64,000 bases of DNA from Perkinsus marinus ATCC 50983 (lineage: Eukaryota; Perkinsozoa; Perkinsida; Perkinsidae), in assembly GCF_000006405.1 (NCBI RefSeq), contig NW_003200561.1, forward strand, positions 72,980 to 136,979. The letters run 5' to 3'. The notes below the pieces were generated by a model that saw nothing but the letters and a program-made list of their open reading frames with translations, was not told the DNA's origin and searched no databases. The position numbers and the translations under genes are program-made. Below are positions 29,601 through 41,003 of the stretch, one piece after another (positions within the stretch are counted from its first letter, which is position 1; each line of letters opens with the position of its first letter).

Positions 29601-31062
29601 AACCATCAAGGATCATGAAACCCCACCTTGAAACTGGGTAGTCTATAGTCTCCCGTACCATAGTCGCTATATTCCAACATGAGGGAGTTCTTACCCATGA
29701 TCTGCTGTGTAACATGAGTACTGCCCGCCTAGATTGAATGGATCTTCCAATCGAGATATCCCGACGATCCCACCTCGTCCTCAGACCTAGTGGGGCTCTC
29801 AGCATACATCGAGGGCCTCCTCCCTGGGCCGAAGGACTTCAACCTCTCCAATGGTGGCACACCAGCGGTAAATCCCCTCTGGCGACGGGCGTGCTGATGC
29901 ACCCCTAAAGCAATTGACTTCCAATACAGTTATAATGAAGTTGTACAGCTAGCAGTGTCTTTGCGTGGTGAACTGAGCTGACCCTTCCTATAGTAAACCT
30001 GCTGCAAACCTCCCAAAGGAGACGATACCCGTCCAACTGCCTCCTGGTCGGGGCCTGCGACAACCCGACTTGTTCTGGTAGGCTTTACCAAACCACGATG
30101 ATGCATGAGCCCATAAATCTGGAACTTACTGGGTTTATCATCAGTGCCGTACTCCAATGGAGCACGCTCATCACACGGCTCGCTGTCAATTGTATCTAAG
30201 CAAGTTGAGACACCTAAGGTACCCGATGTAACCCAAACGCCTACTAGATCGCCGCTTAAAGATGCTGAGACTACTCCCTGACCCCCGGGTATGGAGGGGA
30301 CCTGAAGGACTTGGCCAGTGAGGTGTAACAGGAAGCAGCAGTCTCAAACACGTCAATGTAGAATTCAATGTTGAACCCAGGAGTGCGAGTACTACTGTTT
30401 TCGTCATCATCAGCCTTAGAGTGGTCCCCACGACCAAGTTGAGCCATCCTCCAGCGCCGCCAGAAAGCATTCTCTCGCCTCACATCCTCTCCTGACCATT
30501 AAGTAGTACTCTAGGGAGTTCAGTGATAGTTGATACCAACACCGCTTTTCGCCTCTCTTGTGTACGTTTTCCACCGTTCACTCAAGTCATCGATCTTCAG
30601 CTTTTTGCCAGTATCCGACGTCAATTCCTACACAACTGAGCCTCCAATAATCCTATCAATGCCAGTCGTTACTCGAATCCCAACAGGCTCAGCTTGTCCC
30701 GTTGGATCGAAGGGACTCGCCATAGTAAGAGAATTGAGGGAGAGGAAAGTTAAGTCGTCCTCTGGTGGAATGTTCGGTCCCCAATAGAGATGCTCCAGCT
30801 GCCCTGTATTCGTTATACGGAAAGAGTACCTGCCAGAGCTATTACAATACGACCGACGGTTCCCCAATACATGGAATCAGTGGTATAAAGTCTGAAGATC
30901 CTCTGTAACCTATCGTATAGGATACCGCCTCCACTACCAGAAAGATACCCTTCTTGACCGCTGGCCAATGGCAAAGGTGAGAGCCTGGAGTGTGTCAGTA
31001 CCAGCTCAGTGGGGGGATCAAAGCACTCACTCCTCTAATCCTTCTTCATACAGTCCGTCCAT
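26649..31062 (-). CDS. GH36 alpha-galactosidase, copy 2
   Basis: Same architecture as copy 1, immediately upstream in tandem. The start at 31062 (MDGLYEEGLEE) splices to GGILYDRLQRIFRLYT, then HLYWGPNIPPEDDLTFLSLN. A basic/aromatic segment RRENAFWRRWRMAQLGRGD near 30460 is shared with copy 1. N-terminal domain pieces such as TLELNLEDRVSGLIVTLYYS are clearly diverged from copy 1. The barrel exons carry GAEMVVIDDGWFTNRNDD, FGLWIEPEMASP, KWDMNRHLTE and SDNTDA with both catalytic Asp residues intact. The C-terminal exon ends at 26649, with an extension (SLTGARSQAALHQHY) that copy 1 lacks. Only 267 bp separate the end of this gene from the start of copy 1. I see no disabling change, but not every splice was verified. 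Confidence 0.87.
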
Positions 31063-31314
31063 GGATTCAAAAACTAGATTAGCTTTAGAGTGGCAACGCT
31101 AAGACACTTAGCAGGGCGACACCGACGATGCAAGACCGTCGAAGCACTCAAATGAGCAGAAAAAGGCTCGTTATGACTCATCCCATTGACCTCCACCATG
31201 CACAGACTGGTTTCCCAAGTATGAACAGCTCAAGACACATCTTTCAAGAAAACTACAAAATAATGTCAAGTATGATAATAAGGGTACATCAGACGGAGGT
31301 GATAGCCTGGGTAA

Positions 31315-32295
31315 TCACCGTATGTCCCGCACTGCTTTATGGAAGGCCGCATAGTCACCATCCAGCTCCAAAGAGAATTGTCTTGCGTCCTCCTGAAGAA
31401 GGGTAATTCGACCTCACAGGACTCCGGCAGCGGTCACCTCTGACAGCTTATCAGTAGCACGCATCGAGTTGAGCTTGGTAAGCCACTTCTGGATGTTCAC
31501 CTAACACTCCGAAGTTCGGGGTCCGAGTGATCCCCAGTAATACTGTGCACACCTACCTTAGCATCGAAGTCAACAGGTAAAGAGGATATACTAGCCAAAC
31601 TGCCACAGAGCTCTCTTACTATAGGCAGTAGGTCGTCAACTGATACCTAGTAGCAGGCCCCATACTACCATACCAGAAGTAGACACTACCATCTCCATTT
31701 TCAGGCAATCAACTAAGGTGACAAAATTCTGCCCAGCGTCAAGAATGTGTACAGTATCGGGAGAACCCTGAAAATTCGCAGTCCTCGAGAAATAAAAGCC
31801 CTACTACATCGTTAATACCTTCTCGCCGCTATGATACATCTTGGTGGCCGGCAACTGCGTGCCAAGCAAACGTACTCTAGCGTAGTGGACCTGGTTGTGA
31901 TCTAAATACCATCAGAGCTCCTAAAAGATCCCACCTGCATGTGATTGTCCTTAATAAACTTCTCCACATCGAATGGACTAGCGCCTTGTGTCAAGGCGGT
32001 CGTGATGACCTGCATCATAGTGAGAGAACAGCATCCACAGAGCCTAGATACCTTGTACTGTGTTAGGAGTAGTTGATACTGCTTCTCGTAGCTATCGTCT
32101 CCAATGAGGCCTAGTAGCAAACTTCCCTCCCATATGATCCATGAGAGTCCTACCGGTGGCAAAGGCTTTCTCCACCGCATCAACTGCTTTGATGATACTG
32201 AACAGATTGCCCTTGGCATCGACTTCCCGACGTTCCGCATTCGTCAATGACACTTTACACAGTGATGGCTCACTATCAGGGCCGTCACTGCTCAT
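31315..32295 (-). CDS. VPS28: ESCRT-I subunit VPS28
   Basis: VPS28 is a core subunit of ESCRT-I, which sorts ubiquitinated cargo into multivesicular endosomes. ATG at 32295 opens MSSDGPDSEPSLCKVSLTNA. The N-terminal core helix ERREVDAKGNLFSIIKAVDA then VEKAF matches the [20 protein letters not shown]-type helix. Next come YEKQYQLLLTQYKV, SPFDVEKFIKDNHM and FVTLVDCLKMEMV. The C-terminal four-helix domain reads LPIVRELCGSLASISSLPVD, IQKWLTKLNSMRATDKLSE and ARQFSLELDGDYAAFHKAVR, ending at 31315. About five short introns interrupt it. Length (around 215 residues) and domain order fit the family. Confidence 0.9.
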
Positions 32296-32489
32296 TCAGG
32301 GGAAAAAACTTTCAACTTACTGAGCCACACCAGCTAGAAGGTAACTTCTCGTCACTTCTCCCCACGACTATCGAGGGGGTGTTTATAGGGCGAATTATGG
32401 CAGACTTTACCAGAGGGCGGGTCCCGGAGTTCAACCTTTTCTTACCCCTGCTGAATTCCTGAAGACTTATTTCGCTCTTAGGGCGAACC

Positions 32490-32800
32490 AATTTCCCCGG
32501 GCGGGGCAGCTATGCCACCCTAAAATATGCCGCTAGTAGACTCAAAGTTGCAGGTGTGTGAAGTAAGGAGATCAACCTCCCCGGGTGGGGCAGCTATGCC
32601 ACTCCAAAATATGCCGCACGTAGAATCAAAGTGGCAGGTGTGCGAAGTAAGGAGATCAACCTCCCCGGGCGGGGCAGCTATGCCACTCTAAAATATGCCG
32701 CAAGTAGAATCAAAGTGGCAGGTGTGCGAAGTGTCAAGTAGGAAGGTCAATCTTCCCCGTTGGGGCAGCTATGCCACCCTAAAATATGCTGCAAGTACAA
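32490..32800 (-). repeat. About 84-bp tandem repeat, four units
   Basis: Four units have GGGGCAGCTATGCCAC cores at 32503, 32587, 32671 and 32762, spaced 84, 84 and 91 bp. Between cores each unit has AAAATATGCCGC, GTAGAATCAAAGTGGCAGG and TGTGCGAAGTAAGGAGATC. On the minus strand the core reads GTGGCATAGCTGCCCC. It can fold into a short hairpin because GGTGG pairs with CCACC. The same family occurs at 54290-54815 in the other orientation. It sits between the divergent starts of VPS28 and the plus-strand gene at 33049. Confidence 0.92.
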
Positions 32801-32882
32801 ACAATCTCACAGATAATTGCTGTAGAGAATGTCGGTTCCCCAAGGGGGAAGAAAACGGAGTATAATGTAGTGCGACATGTCT

Positions 32883-32912
32883 TGCGGTGGCATAGCGGCC
32901 CCACCTGGAGGA
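32883..32912 (+). repeat. Single inverted copy of the 84-bp repeat core
   Basis: GGTGGCATAGCGGCCCCACC with CTGGAGG following is the core of the neighbouring array in the opposite orientation, about 125 bp from its last unit. Flanking similarity to the array unit is weak. Confidence 0.75.
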
Positions 32913-33048
32913 GGTGACCTTTCTAAGACCGAAATGCATCTTGGAAACGTGTAAAAGTCTCTCCCTCACCACCCGAATACAATCGTATACGTTGCCAGCC
33001 CGGGAACATTGTACCTTACCAACACTTGCAACACCCTTTCCACCCAAG

Positions 33049-36000
33049 ATGAAAAATTCCATTTCTGAATCGAATCGCTCCGCTCAGCGCATCGTGACAA
33101 CTTACAATTCCGTGAGAGTGTGCCTCGCGCAGCAGGTCTTTGGAGGACCCTCGACTTCATTGCTGTCTGGGTAAGGGCTCTTTTTAGAACTGGTCTGGAC
33201 CCTGCACATAAAACACCGAATTTTTGCGTGTTATTTTTCCGGGAGAATACTTGCCCGCCCGTTTTAAGCATTCGGGTAACACTACTTGGATTGTAGAGCT
33301 CGGAATCTGAGCCTCAGACTACTGAATCACCCTATTTCTTGGGAAGAATAGCACCATTCCTCAACTATATGATGATTTTCACAACAGGAGATCGTTAGGT
33401 AACCATTAGCTGTGTACTTCAAAACACTCTTCAAAAGCTCTTCAAAACATGTAGCATAAAAATTCAACGTGATCATGAAACCAACGTCGGCTGCGTCACG
33501 CGAGAGCGAAGACGATCGCCTGTCCATACCATCATGGTATGGACATGGCATGGTATCATGGTATTATCATGTACAACGTCTATGCACTTTCAGAATATTG
33601 CAGTAGTACGCCGTAAACATATTGTCTTCATGAGTCATGATGCCCCTTTGTATTGGGCTGATGGGTTACTACCGCAGATTTCGGACATTTCATGGTTACG
33701 GCGAGTTCCCCCGCTAAACTACGACGAGCTCACAGTTTGGTATCTTTAGCAGATGCATGGTCGGCACAGGTCAGTTGTCATTCCCGAACAGGGGTCCTCC
33801 CACATTGACATTGTCCTTCTTGGCGTGCCTAGTCGCCGATAGGGACTCACTATTCTGTCACCACTTCATTGTGGGGGTTCTTTCAGTCACTGGATGCCAC
33901 TTCAGCAGCTCCACCAGGGTTTGGACGATCCACCTTGCTGGCCGAGAGGGCTACTGAAGCAGCCAGACGCAAAGAGAATATCATGGGCCCCAACTTCAAC
34001 GCTGGGGTAAGGGAATTCATCTCATTCTTTTCTGGAAGTCTTCAAGGGCGACTTCTGTGCTCCTCAGTTCGTCCAGAATCCACCCCGGAATCCTTCATGG
34101 AGCGAACGATCACAACCAAGAAACCCGTAAGCCTGGAATTTGAGTGGCGGCAAATTGGAGCGTGAAATGATTTCCCCTAGGAGAGCTATTGCATTACCAT
34201 AAATATTGTAGCGCGGTGCAACTTGCTCAGGCTGCGGTTCTACATCGATCAGCTACCAGTGGTGGCAATGGCTCGTAGAGAGGGGGCTCGGCTAAGAGGT
34301 CGAAGTCACCAACCACAGGCGCGGAGGTCTGAAGACTTCTACGTTCACAGCGGCCCAGAACAGAGAAGGCCTTCTCATCTCGCTGCTCAGCGGACATGGT
34401 AGGCATCACTAATCGCTATCGGAGTGATGCGAAAACTGAGCTGTGGTATAGTAGACGAGAATGGCTACTAACTGTTTTTGATCAGTTACAGGAATCTCGT
34501 GTCAGAGAAGCCGCTCACACCTTTCACATTCACTCAAGCCGATCAAAGGTACGCCGATTACCTCCATAACCACGAGATGCGTTTTTGTTAGGCCGTTTGC
34601 TGGTGGGTATCATGGAGGCTTTATTTACTGTTGATTGTATTCTGCTAACCATCATGTCCTCGAATTCCGTGATCTGCAGGAGTGGACGACCATGCTGCTG
34701 TTATTGTCTGTCAATGAGTACCTTTGTTTTCAGTAGGCATAATGTGAGGGGTTCCACGATGACCGCGATCGATCGAACTACGAATCTCTCTGGGAAGAGG
34801 CTCCCCTCGTCGGCGTCGTCGAAGTGAATCCTTCGCTCACTGTTCAAGTCGGAATTGCGGATTCTCCGAGCATTGGTTATCGGACTGTAGTACTATAGAA
34901 CCAGTCAGCGTTGGGCGATTATGGCAGATGGGTGAGATCCGATAAGTACTGCTCATGGTTGATGACTGCCTCGGGTCCCCGAGCCCGAATGAGTTATGCC
35001 TACAATTCAGGCATGTGCCGCGACACTATGAGGGCTTGATCATGCAAGGATGAGCTCCTTGCGTTGTCATCGAGAGAGCAACGCATCGAGACCGATATAC
35101 TCATCAGCAGTTATGACAGAAGGAATTCGTCATACCTTACAGTTTACCTCCATCATTGATCGAGAAGGCGGTCACAGCAGAGGTTTAGGTAGTGGCTCAG
35201 TGATCGCCGAGGTATTTGGTGGCCGCTCGAGGCTGTTACCTTGCACAGATTTCTAAGTTCACCAGCATGCTGTGTTATTACTATGTGATGTGTTGCAGTT
35301 CGAATCGGTGTTGAGTTATGTATCACAGATCTGATGGGTAGAGAGGAAGCATCTCGTAGTAGTTTTATTATTATTGTAATAGTAATGTGTAGTTTAATTG
35401 GAGAGGTATTACGTAAGCTCCAACTGCAAATATTGGGAACCCAGTGAAAGTTGGCGATTATCACATTATGGAATCCCGTGAGGATAAGGAAAGGCTCGAG
35501 GTCGTGATCCCTGGAGAATTCGCGACGATGGGCTGACTTGCTTAGGATTGGTTTAAGGGGATTACTAGGTCTTCGGGTGGTAAGTAGTAATGGAACCCAG
35601 GTAGATCGACGTTTTTTACTTTTTATATTTTTTTGAGTTTTGGTGGGAGCTCTTAGGATCTCATAGGAAAATCTAATGGATTGACACCACTAGTTCTTTT
35701 TCGTTAGCGATACATCGATACCTTTTCCCCAGAGAGCAAAGGGAAGATGGGAGTTGCCGTAACCTGTGAGAATTCAGAGGGCGACACTGTCGAGTAATGC
35801 CAGTTCAGTGCTTGTGGTTCCATTTGTATGGAAGATTATAACGGAGTTCTGTCGCCTATAATGGGTACTTGTCAAGTGATGTAGGCATGAGTAGCGGTGA
35901 TGGACGAGATTGGTGTATTGGTAGGTACTCGGATGAGCCCTGTTCGAAGTTCCTCGAGTACAACTTCAAGGATCATCCAACATGGAGGCAGTCGCAGGTC

Positions 36001-36718
36001 ACCTTGGATCCGGTGCTGCAGTTTAGGGATAAGAAATTTGGTAATACTCCGAGGCGACCGCAGAGTGAAGGGAATTGTTTTCGCCAGTGTTGAGGGAATA
36101 TATGGTCGCTTTCCTCCAGGAGTTTCCCCACTGATTATAAGAGCCTACATACGAATCCGGGTGGAGGTGTACGGAAACCAACAAGAATTTTCCAAAAATT
36201 TTCTCATATTTTTATATCGTCACCGACCACGTCCGTATTCCCTCCAATGGTTTTCATGGTGTAGCAATATGGAGGGAGCAGTTGGAGCAGCCCGTGTGTG
36301 AGGCGGTATTCAGACGGTTATTGCAGCTTGGTCTGGTCACTACTGTTTTTGACAAGTATCGTATTATCAGAGATTGCTCTCTCCAGACAAATGTTCCCGA
36401 TCTTTGAGAATCTTATAGACTACTACCGCGCTGATGACGAGAATACGGGCCAACTAATAGACCTACCACATGCTGTAAGGATTAGCTGGGCTTTTCTTAT
36501 CAGGATTATCATTGCCAGGTCAACGGCCTTCGACTGTGGAATGCTAGCAGTCGGTAGATCCTCATCGGACAGGAGCTCCTCGGGGAGATGATGAAGAGGC
36601 TAGGAAGGTGTGGGAGGATGTGTCGGACGAGTTTAGGGAACAGCAAGGAGCCGACTATATCGAGCAGCTAATTGCCGGCCAAACAGTCGAATATGTCAAG
36701 GGCCGCCTGTATGGCTGA
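33049..36718 (+). CDS. Uncharacterised multi-exon gene region (one gene, possibly two)
   Basis: ATG at 33049 opens MKNSISESNRSAQRIVTTYN and ends at a GGTAAGG donor near 33172. Further plus-strand segments look coding between splice-like boundaries: GFGRSTLLAERATEAARRKE (33910), NLVSEKPLTPFTFTQADQR (34490), ESLWEEAPLVGVVEVNPSLT (34785), DELLALSSREQRIETDILIS (35050), VEGIYGRFPPGVSPLIIRAY (36090), FRRLLQLGLVTTVFDKYRII (36310) and EFREQQGADYIEQLIAGQTV to a TGA at 36718. The 700-bp gap after the first exon is long for this window, so there may be two genes. I do not recognise the family. A minus-strand 60-codon frame at 34227-34409 competes with one exon. Confidence 0.4.
33521..33545. repeat. Near-perfect palindrome
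   Basis: TGTCCATACCAT and its exact complement ATGGTATGGACA flank a single central C. Partial ATGGTAT copies follow to 33562. It lies in a probable intron of the plus-strand gene. Confidence 0.85.
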
Positions 36719-36978
36719 TACGAGTCTGTTTGTATTGGAGTGTTTGCCCATTGGGATGCCCTGTGGTCGCCAACACGGTATCGCAGTTGTACTTGTATTT
36801 TTACATGCCTTCACCGAGGCCTGCACTCCTACTATTTCTGGCACTATTGGTAGTAGAGGGTACTATGCTGAATGAAGGTATGATATGATGGAGTCTAGTG
36901 AGGCATCCCACACTGTGTAGGTCTGGTGGATGAGAGCGAGAGTGGTGAGGTCTCTTCTTTTTCTTTTACTGCCACATC

Positions 36979-38651
36979 ATGGTCTGCCTGGTTATGGTGG
37001 TTGCTTATTGCGTAATAACTGGAGTTGTGGTGGGAACTTTTGCATCGTGCATCAGGTATATGTTCAAAGCTCAGGCAACTGTTTGTGATGATTACTTTAT
37101 CGAGAGTATCAAAGTAGTGTCGTTCCTGTAGTCCTTATTAACCAACCCGAATGCTGCAGGTAGTCGTATCGCGGTATCACATCCCCGAGGATGTCGCGGG
37201 TGCTACTCTCATGGCGTTGGGTTGCAACGGTCCAGAGCTCTTCACTAACTTGATATCGATATTCATCACTCATTCGGATGTTGGCATTGGTAGTGAATAA
37301 GTGTTATTGGCAAATTACAGTTATATTTCTCAGGGACTATCATAGGCTCTGAGGTATTCAATCTTCTCGCCATAATAGGTGGTTCGGTATTGGTGTCACC
37401 ACAGTTGCCCTTATTGATCCACAGACCTGCATTCATACGTGATGTTACCTTTTACATGCTATCAATTGTAATATATCTATAGTATGTTCGAGCTATGCCA
37501 TGGTACGTTAGGTCTTGTTGGCGATTACTCTGTGGGACGGTAGAGTGTCTCTCCTAGAGGCTTTGACACTCCTCATGTGCGCCGCGTTGTTCGCTACAGT
37601 CGTGGCTTATACTAGAAGAATAACGGCGTGGATTGACCAGCTGAAGACTAGTATGTTATGGTTACTACAAGTCAACGTTCATCGTGTTAACAGATGTGTT
37701 GAAGAAACCATTGTTGGAAGCTGCCTCGACAGACAGTGATGATGACGGGCCTTTTAGGAAGGCTCTTCCAATCCAGGTGAGGAAGGAATTTGTGTTGCTA
37801 ATCTCTGGATGTTGGTGATTCTCAGAGTGTCACCACCCCCTCGGGCGATGGAGCTGTGTTATTGTTATCTGAGAGAGTCTATGTGAGGGTTAGAATTTTG
37901 TGGCGCGTGAAGATGCAGAATGGTATCCTAGGTTGAAGGCCCGAATGTGGTGTATTTACTCTATCGTCCTTCAACACCGACTTCAGTGTCGCAGCATTAT
38001 CACGCAGGGCCTCGGGAAGAAGTCTTTCCTCATGCGGTGAGTTTTATGCCGCGTATTCCCTCTGAGGTTCATGATTGCAGACGTCACCTACAGTGGCGAG
38101 CACCGAGGTGGAAACGTCATCATCATATTATCAGCAGATCTCCCCTACAGGGCAGCAAAGGTAGGAGAGTAGCAGTCAGCTTGAAATGGCCTGAAGTATA
38201 GTATCAGGTTGCCTCCAGCCCGACATGAGGACTTTGTATTGAAGCCCATAGCCTACCGTAGTGGCGGACATGCGCTGGTGGAGATGGACGGATTCTGGTC
38301 GCATGGGAGGGAGGACGAGGACAGTATGATAACCATTGTGGTCGACACTGAGACTCACACAGTGAGACTGATCACCTCGAGGAACGCATTGTTGAGGGGC
38401 GCCTGCCTGCAGGAGAAGGATAGACTACTGGCCGAGCTTGCTATTGTAACGGAGAGAGCATATGCTGGTGGTTTGAAGCCATGCTTGCGCCAGTAGGATG
38501 TGCCCTCATCGGAATACAAGGCATGCTCAGCTCGTGGTGTTGTTTTTGTCAGAATCTGTCATCAACTGAGTGATGATGAGGGTGGACTGGTCTGGAGATG
38601 GTCATGGAAGGTAACACATCCTTGGTGGATCTGCCACTACTACTACTACTG

Positions 38652-38735
<84 letters not shown>

Positions 38736-39491
38736 TTACTCTTGCGGTTAGGCTATGCATATACTATGCTTCCCTATACACCTTTGTCTGGCGATCACTA
38801 TGGGTTTCTGCGACGTTCGAGATGCCACTAAAAGGTCCCGATGGTTGCCAGAGTTCCTGCTGGCAATGCTATGGCTAGCTGTAGGTCGATGACCTCGATA
38901 CAGCAGTACACTTCCCCTTTAGGTGTTCTCTTACCTCATGGTATACTCTGCTGATCGCATCACAGAGTCCTTCGGGATACCATCAGCTATGATGGGCGTC
39001 ACCGTCTGTGCTGTCGGGACCAGCTTCCCAAACTTTTACGCTAGTTTGATAATGGCTAGGGCCGGCAGGTGGATTCAATACCTCAGCTCAGGATGGATCT
39101 GATCTGGTGCTCAGGTCGTCTATGGCTATCGCCAATGCCCTGGGCTCTAACATCCAGAACATCTTCGTGGCTCTAGCTCTACCATGGACCATCACAACCA
39201 TCCTATCAAGCCCGCATGCATTCAATGTCTCGGCGAAAGGTCAGTTTTCTTTGATCACGATGAATGGGATTATTATCCCCGACAGGTATCCTCGCCAATG
39301 TCCTGGCTATGGCCGTGACTTTATTGGTACTTCTAGTACTGGTTGCGAAGGGCAGGTTTACTCTTGATCGTAGGGATGTGGAAATGACTGGGCGATAGGT
39401 ATGGGGAGTGTCTCCTTCACCAGGTACGGCTGGTTACGTTCTTATCGCTACATATACAATCTATTTGGTCTTTGCTATATGGCAACCCTAA
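36979..39491 (+). CDS. K+-dependent Na+/Ca2+ exchanger (NCKX/SLC24 type)
   Basis: This family exports Ca2+ using Na+ and K+ gradients across plasma or internal membranes. A likely start at 36979 (MVCLVMVVAYCVITGVVVGT) gives a first membrane segment, then KAQATVCDDYFIESIK. The alpha-1 repeat reads HIPEDVAGATLMALGCNGPE then LFTNLISIFITHSDVGIG (37160-37290) and GTIIGSEVFNLLAIIGGSV. A hydrophilic central loop spans 37740-38500. Then come LCFPIHLCLAITMGF and RSRWLPEFLLAMLWLAVFSY. The alpha-2 repeat reads FGIPSAMMGVTVCAVGTSFP, then NFYASLIMARAG and AIANALGSNIQNIFVALALP (38960-39190). Final membrane segments ILANVLAMAVTLLVLLVLVA and GYVLIATYTIYLVFAIWQP end at 39491. Short introns throughout; one holds a TAC microsatellite. 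Confidence 0.9.
38635..38738. repeat. (TAC)n microsatellite in an NCKX intron
   Basis: About 33 TAC/CTA triplets with two interruptions (CTGC, TATTAC). It lies between a GTAACAC donor at 38611 and a GGTTAG acceptor at 38751. The flanking coding frames join without it, so the poly-Leu, poly-Tyr or poly-Thr readings are not translated. Confidence 0.9.
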
Positions 39492-39623
39492 GGTTGATTA
39501 TGACGCCCTTTATCTGTTTTGATGTACTCTACATTATACGTCTCATTGGAATTATTAAGACACAGATTGGCTCCCTTGTGATACTACTACCCTTGTCGGG
39601 GCTAGTACCCTTTCTCATAATTG

Positions 39624-40860
39624 TCATGCAGCATTTTCTTCGTCCAGTAGCGCTGCGGTCAACCCGCAGTGGGTCAACTCCGAGATGAGTGTTAGTCGCT
39701 CGGGAAGCTCTCCAGGGTAGAGACGAGATCTCACTGAACGAGAGCTCGTTACTGGGCTAACGAGACGACTCTTATTGGACATACCACACCAGGCTTGCTG
39801 ATCGTCCTCACTAGCACTGATGGTATTCCGTCGTTGCCTCACTCTTATTCTTGATCGGTTTACGTTATATGCAGCACCCCTCTGATTTGTATTGAGTCAA
39901 TCGCTAATACCAGGGTCACGTTATGTTCATTCTTGTTGTTTGGCCCCTCCTGAGGGAGACCCCTCCTGGTATGACCAAGGCCTGCCTTGTGGCTGCTGAC
40001 ACTCGTCGTTCCAGGCTTGGTCTCCAGGTACTGCCCCAAGGGGCAATATAGCGTCGTGAGTTGCTACGGGTAGACGATCGATCTCATCTGTCATCATCTG
40101 CCACCTCAACCTTCAACTTGGTTTGCGGCATGAGAGTCTCCGATATCCATAACGCACACCGGCCCGGAGCTCCACACGATCATATCTGCCTTGGTCATCA
40201 ACCGGCCAAATATCGGCCTTCGTGAGGGGACGACATACTTGTATATACCATAAAATATATATTATCAAATAGAATGTTGTGCCAGTCACTGGGCAACACA
40301 ACTAGTAGCCAGACTTCGGTGGATAGCGTAGTCGAACTTCACAACAGGGGCAGGCCTTCGTAGAAGGGCAGCCGAGTGAGAAGAATCAAAAGGAGTCGTA
40401 ACTTTAATTATCCTTAGTTCACGGTCACACAATGCGCATACTGGACCAAATATATTAGGGTTATTATTCATCACCGCGAATAAGGAGTGTTTACGGCGGG
40501 CGAGATTGAGATCTCTAACGGTGCGATAGTCGTACAGCTCGAGGGGAGAAGAAAAAAGGAATAAAAGTGGCTTGAGGCGACAAGGAGCCGGTGTAGATCT
40601 ACACGATGGAAATTTGGTTGAATTCAGGTGAATTTCCCGTTGTTTTAGATGTACAGGTTCACTAAGGCCAGAACAGCCGGATTCAGTTGCGACATGTGTT
40701 TTTATACTCCCCATCTCGTGAAGTGAAGATTGGACTGAATAAGCTGTTTCGTTGGACATGGAGCGTGCAGGGACGCCTGCATTTTCATAGTCACCAGTTG
40801 TACGCCAACCTTTATTCTCGTTATGGTCATCATACCTCGGTACTCCATGGGGTTCCTCTT
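39624..40860 (-). CDS. Possible uncharacterised minus-strand gene
   Basis: A 219-codon frame (40945 down to 40286) contains NNNPNIFGPVCALCDRELRI. It may continue with PLTKADIWPVDDQGRYDRVE (40230), VATHDAILPLGAVPGDQAWN (40060) and RLYPGELPERLTLISEL (39710). Composition is mixed: the upstream half, near 40900, overlaps the 5' part of the chagasin gene on the other strand and may be noncoding. No domain is recognised. The alternative is that the whole stretch is the spacer between NCKX and the chagasin gene. Confidence 0.25.
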
Positions 40861-41003
40861 GCTCAGTGGATTGTGTCGGAAGAGGGGCCAGGACTGCTGC
40901 TGTTGCTGCTGGGCGAGCCCATCGCCACTTCTCTCCTCCCCGCATCTCCCCTACTGAGGTCGTCCTGCCAGAGGCCCTCAGAGGCCACCACCTGCCTACG
41001 TCT

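Noticed and set aside
32490-32800. CRISPR-like appearance of regularly spaced repeats
   Set aside because: The whole 84-bp unit repeats, not a short repeat with unique spacers; the genome is eukaryotic and no cas genes are present.
38500-38831. Long poly-Tyr, poly-Leu and poly-Thr frames
   Set aside because: They are translations of the (TAC)n microsatellite. Flanking NCKX exons join properly when the stretch is removed as a GT-AG intron.
40286-40945. 219-codon minus-strand frame as a confident gene
   Set aside because: No domain, low-complexity start, and its upstream end overlaps the chagasin gene's 5' region on the other strand; kept only as a low-confidence feature.
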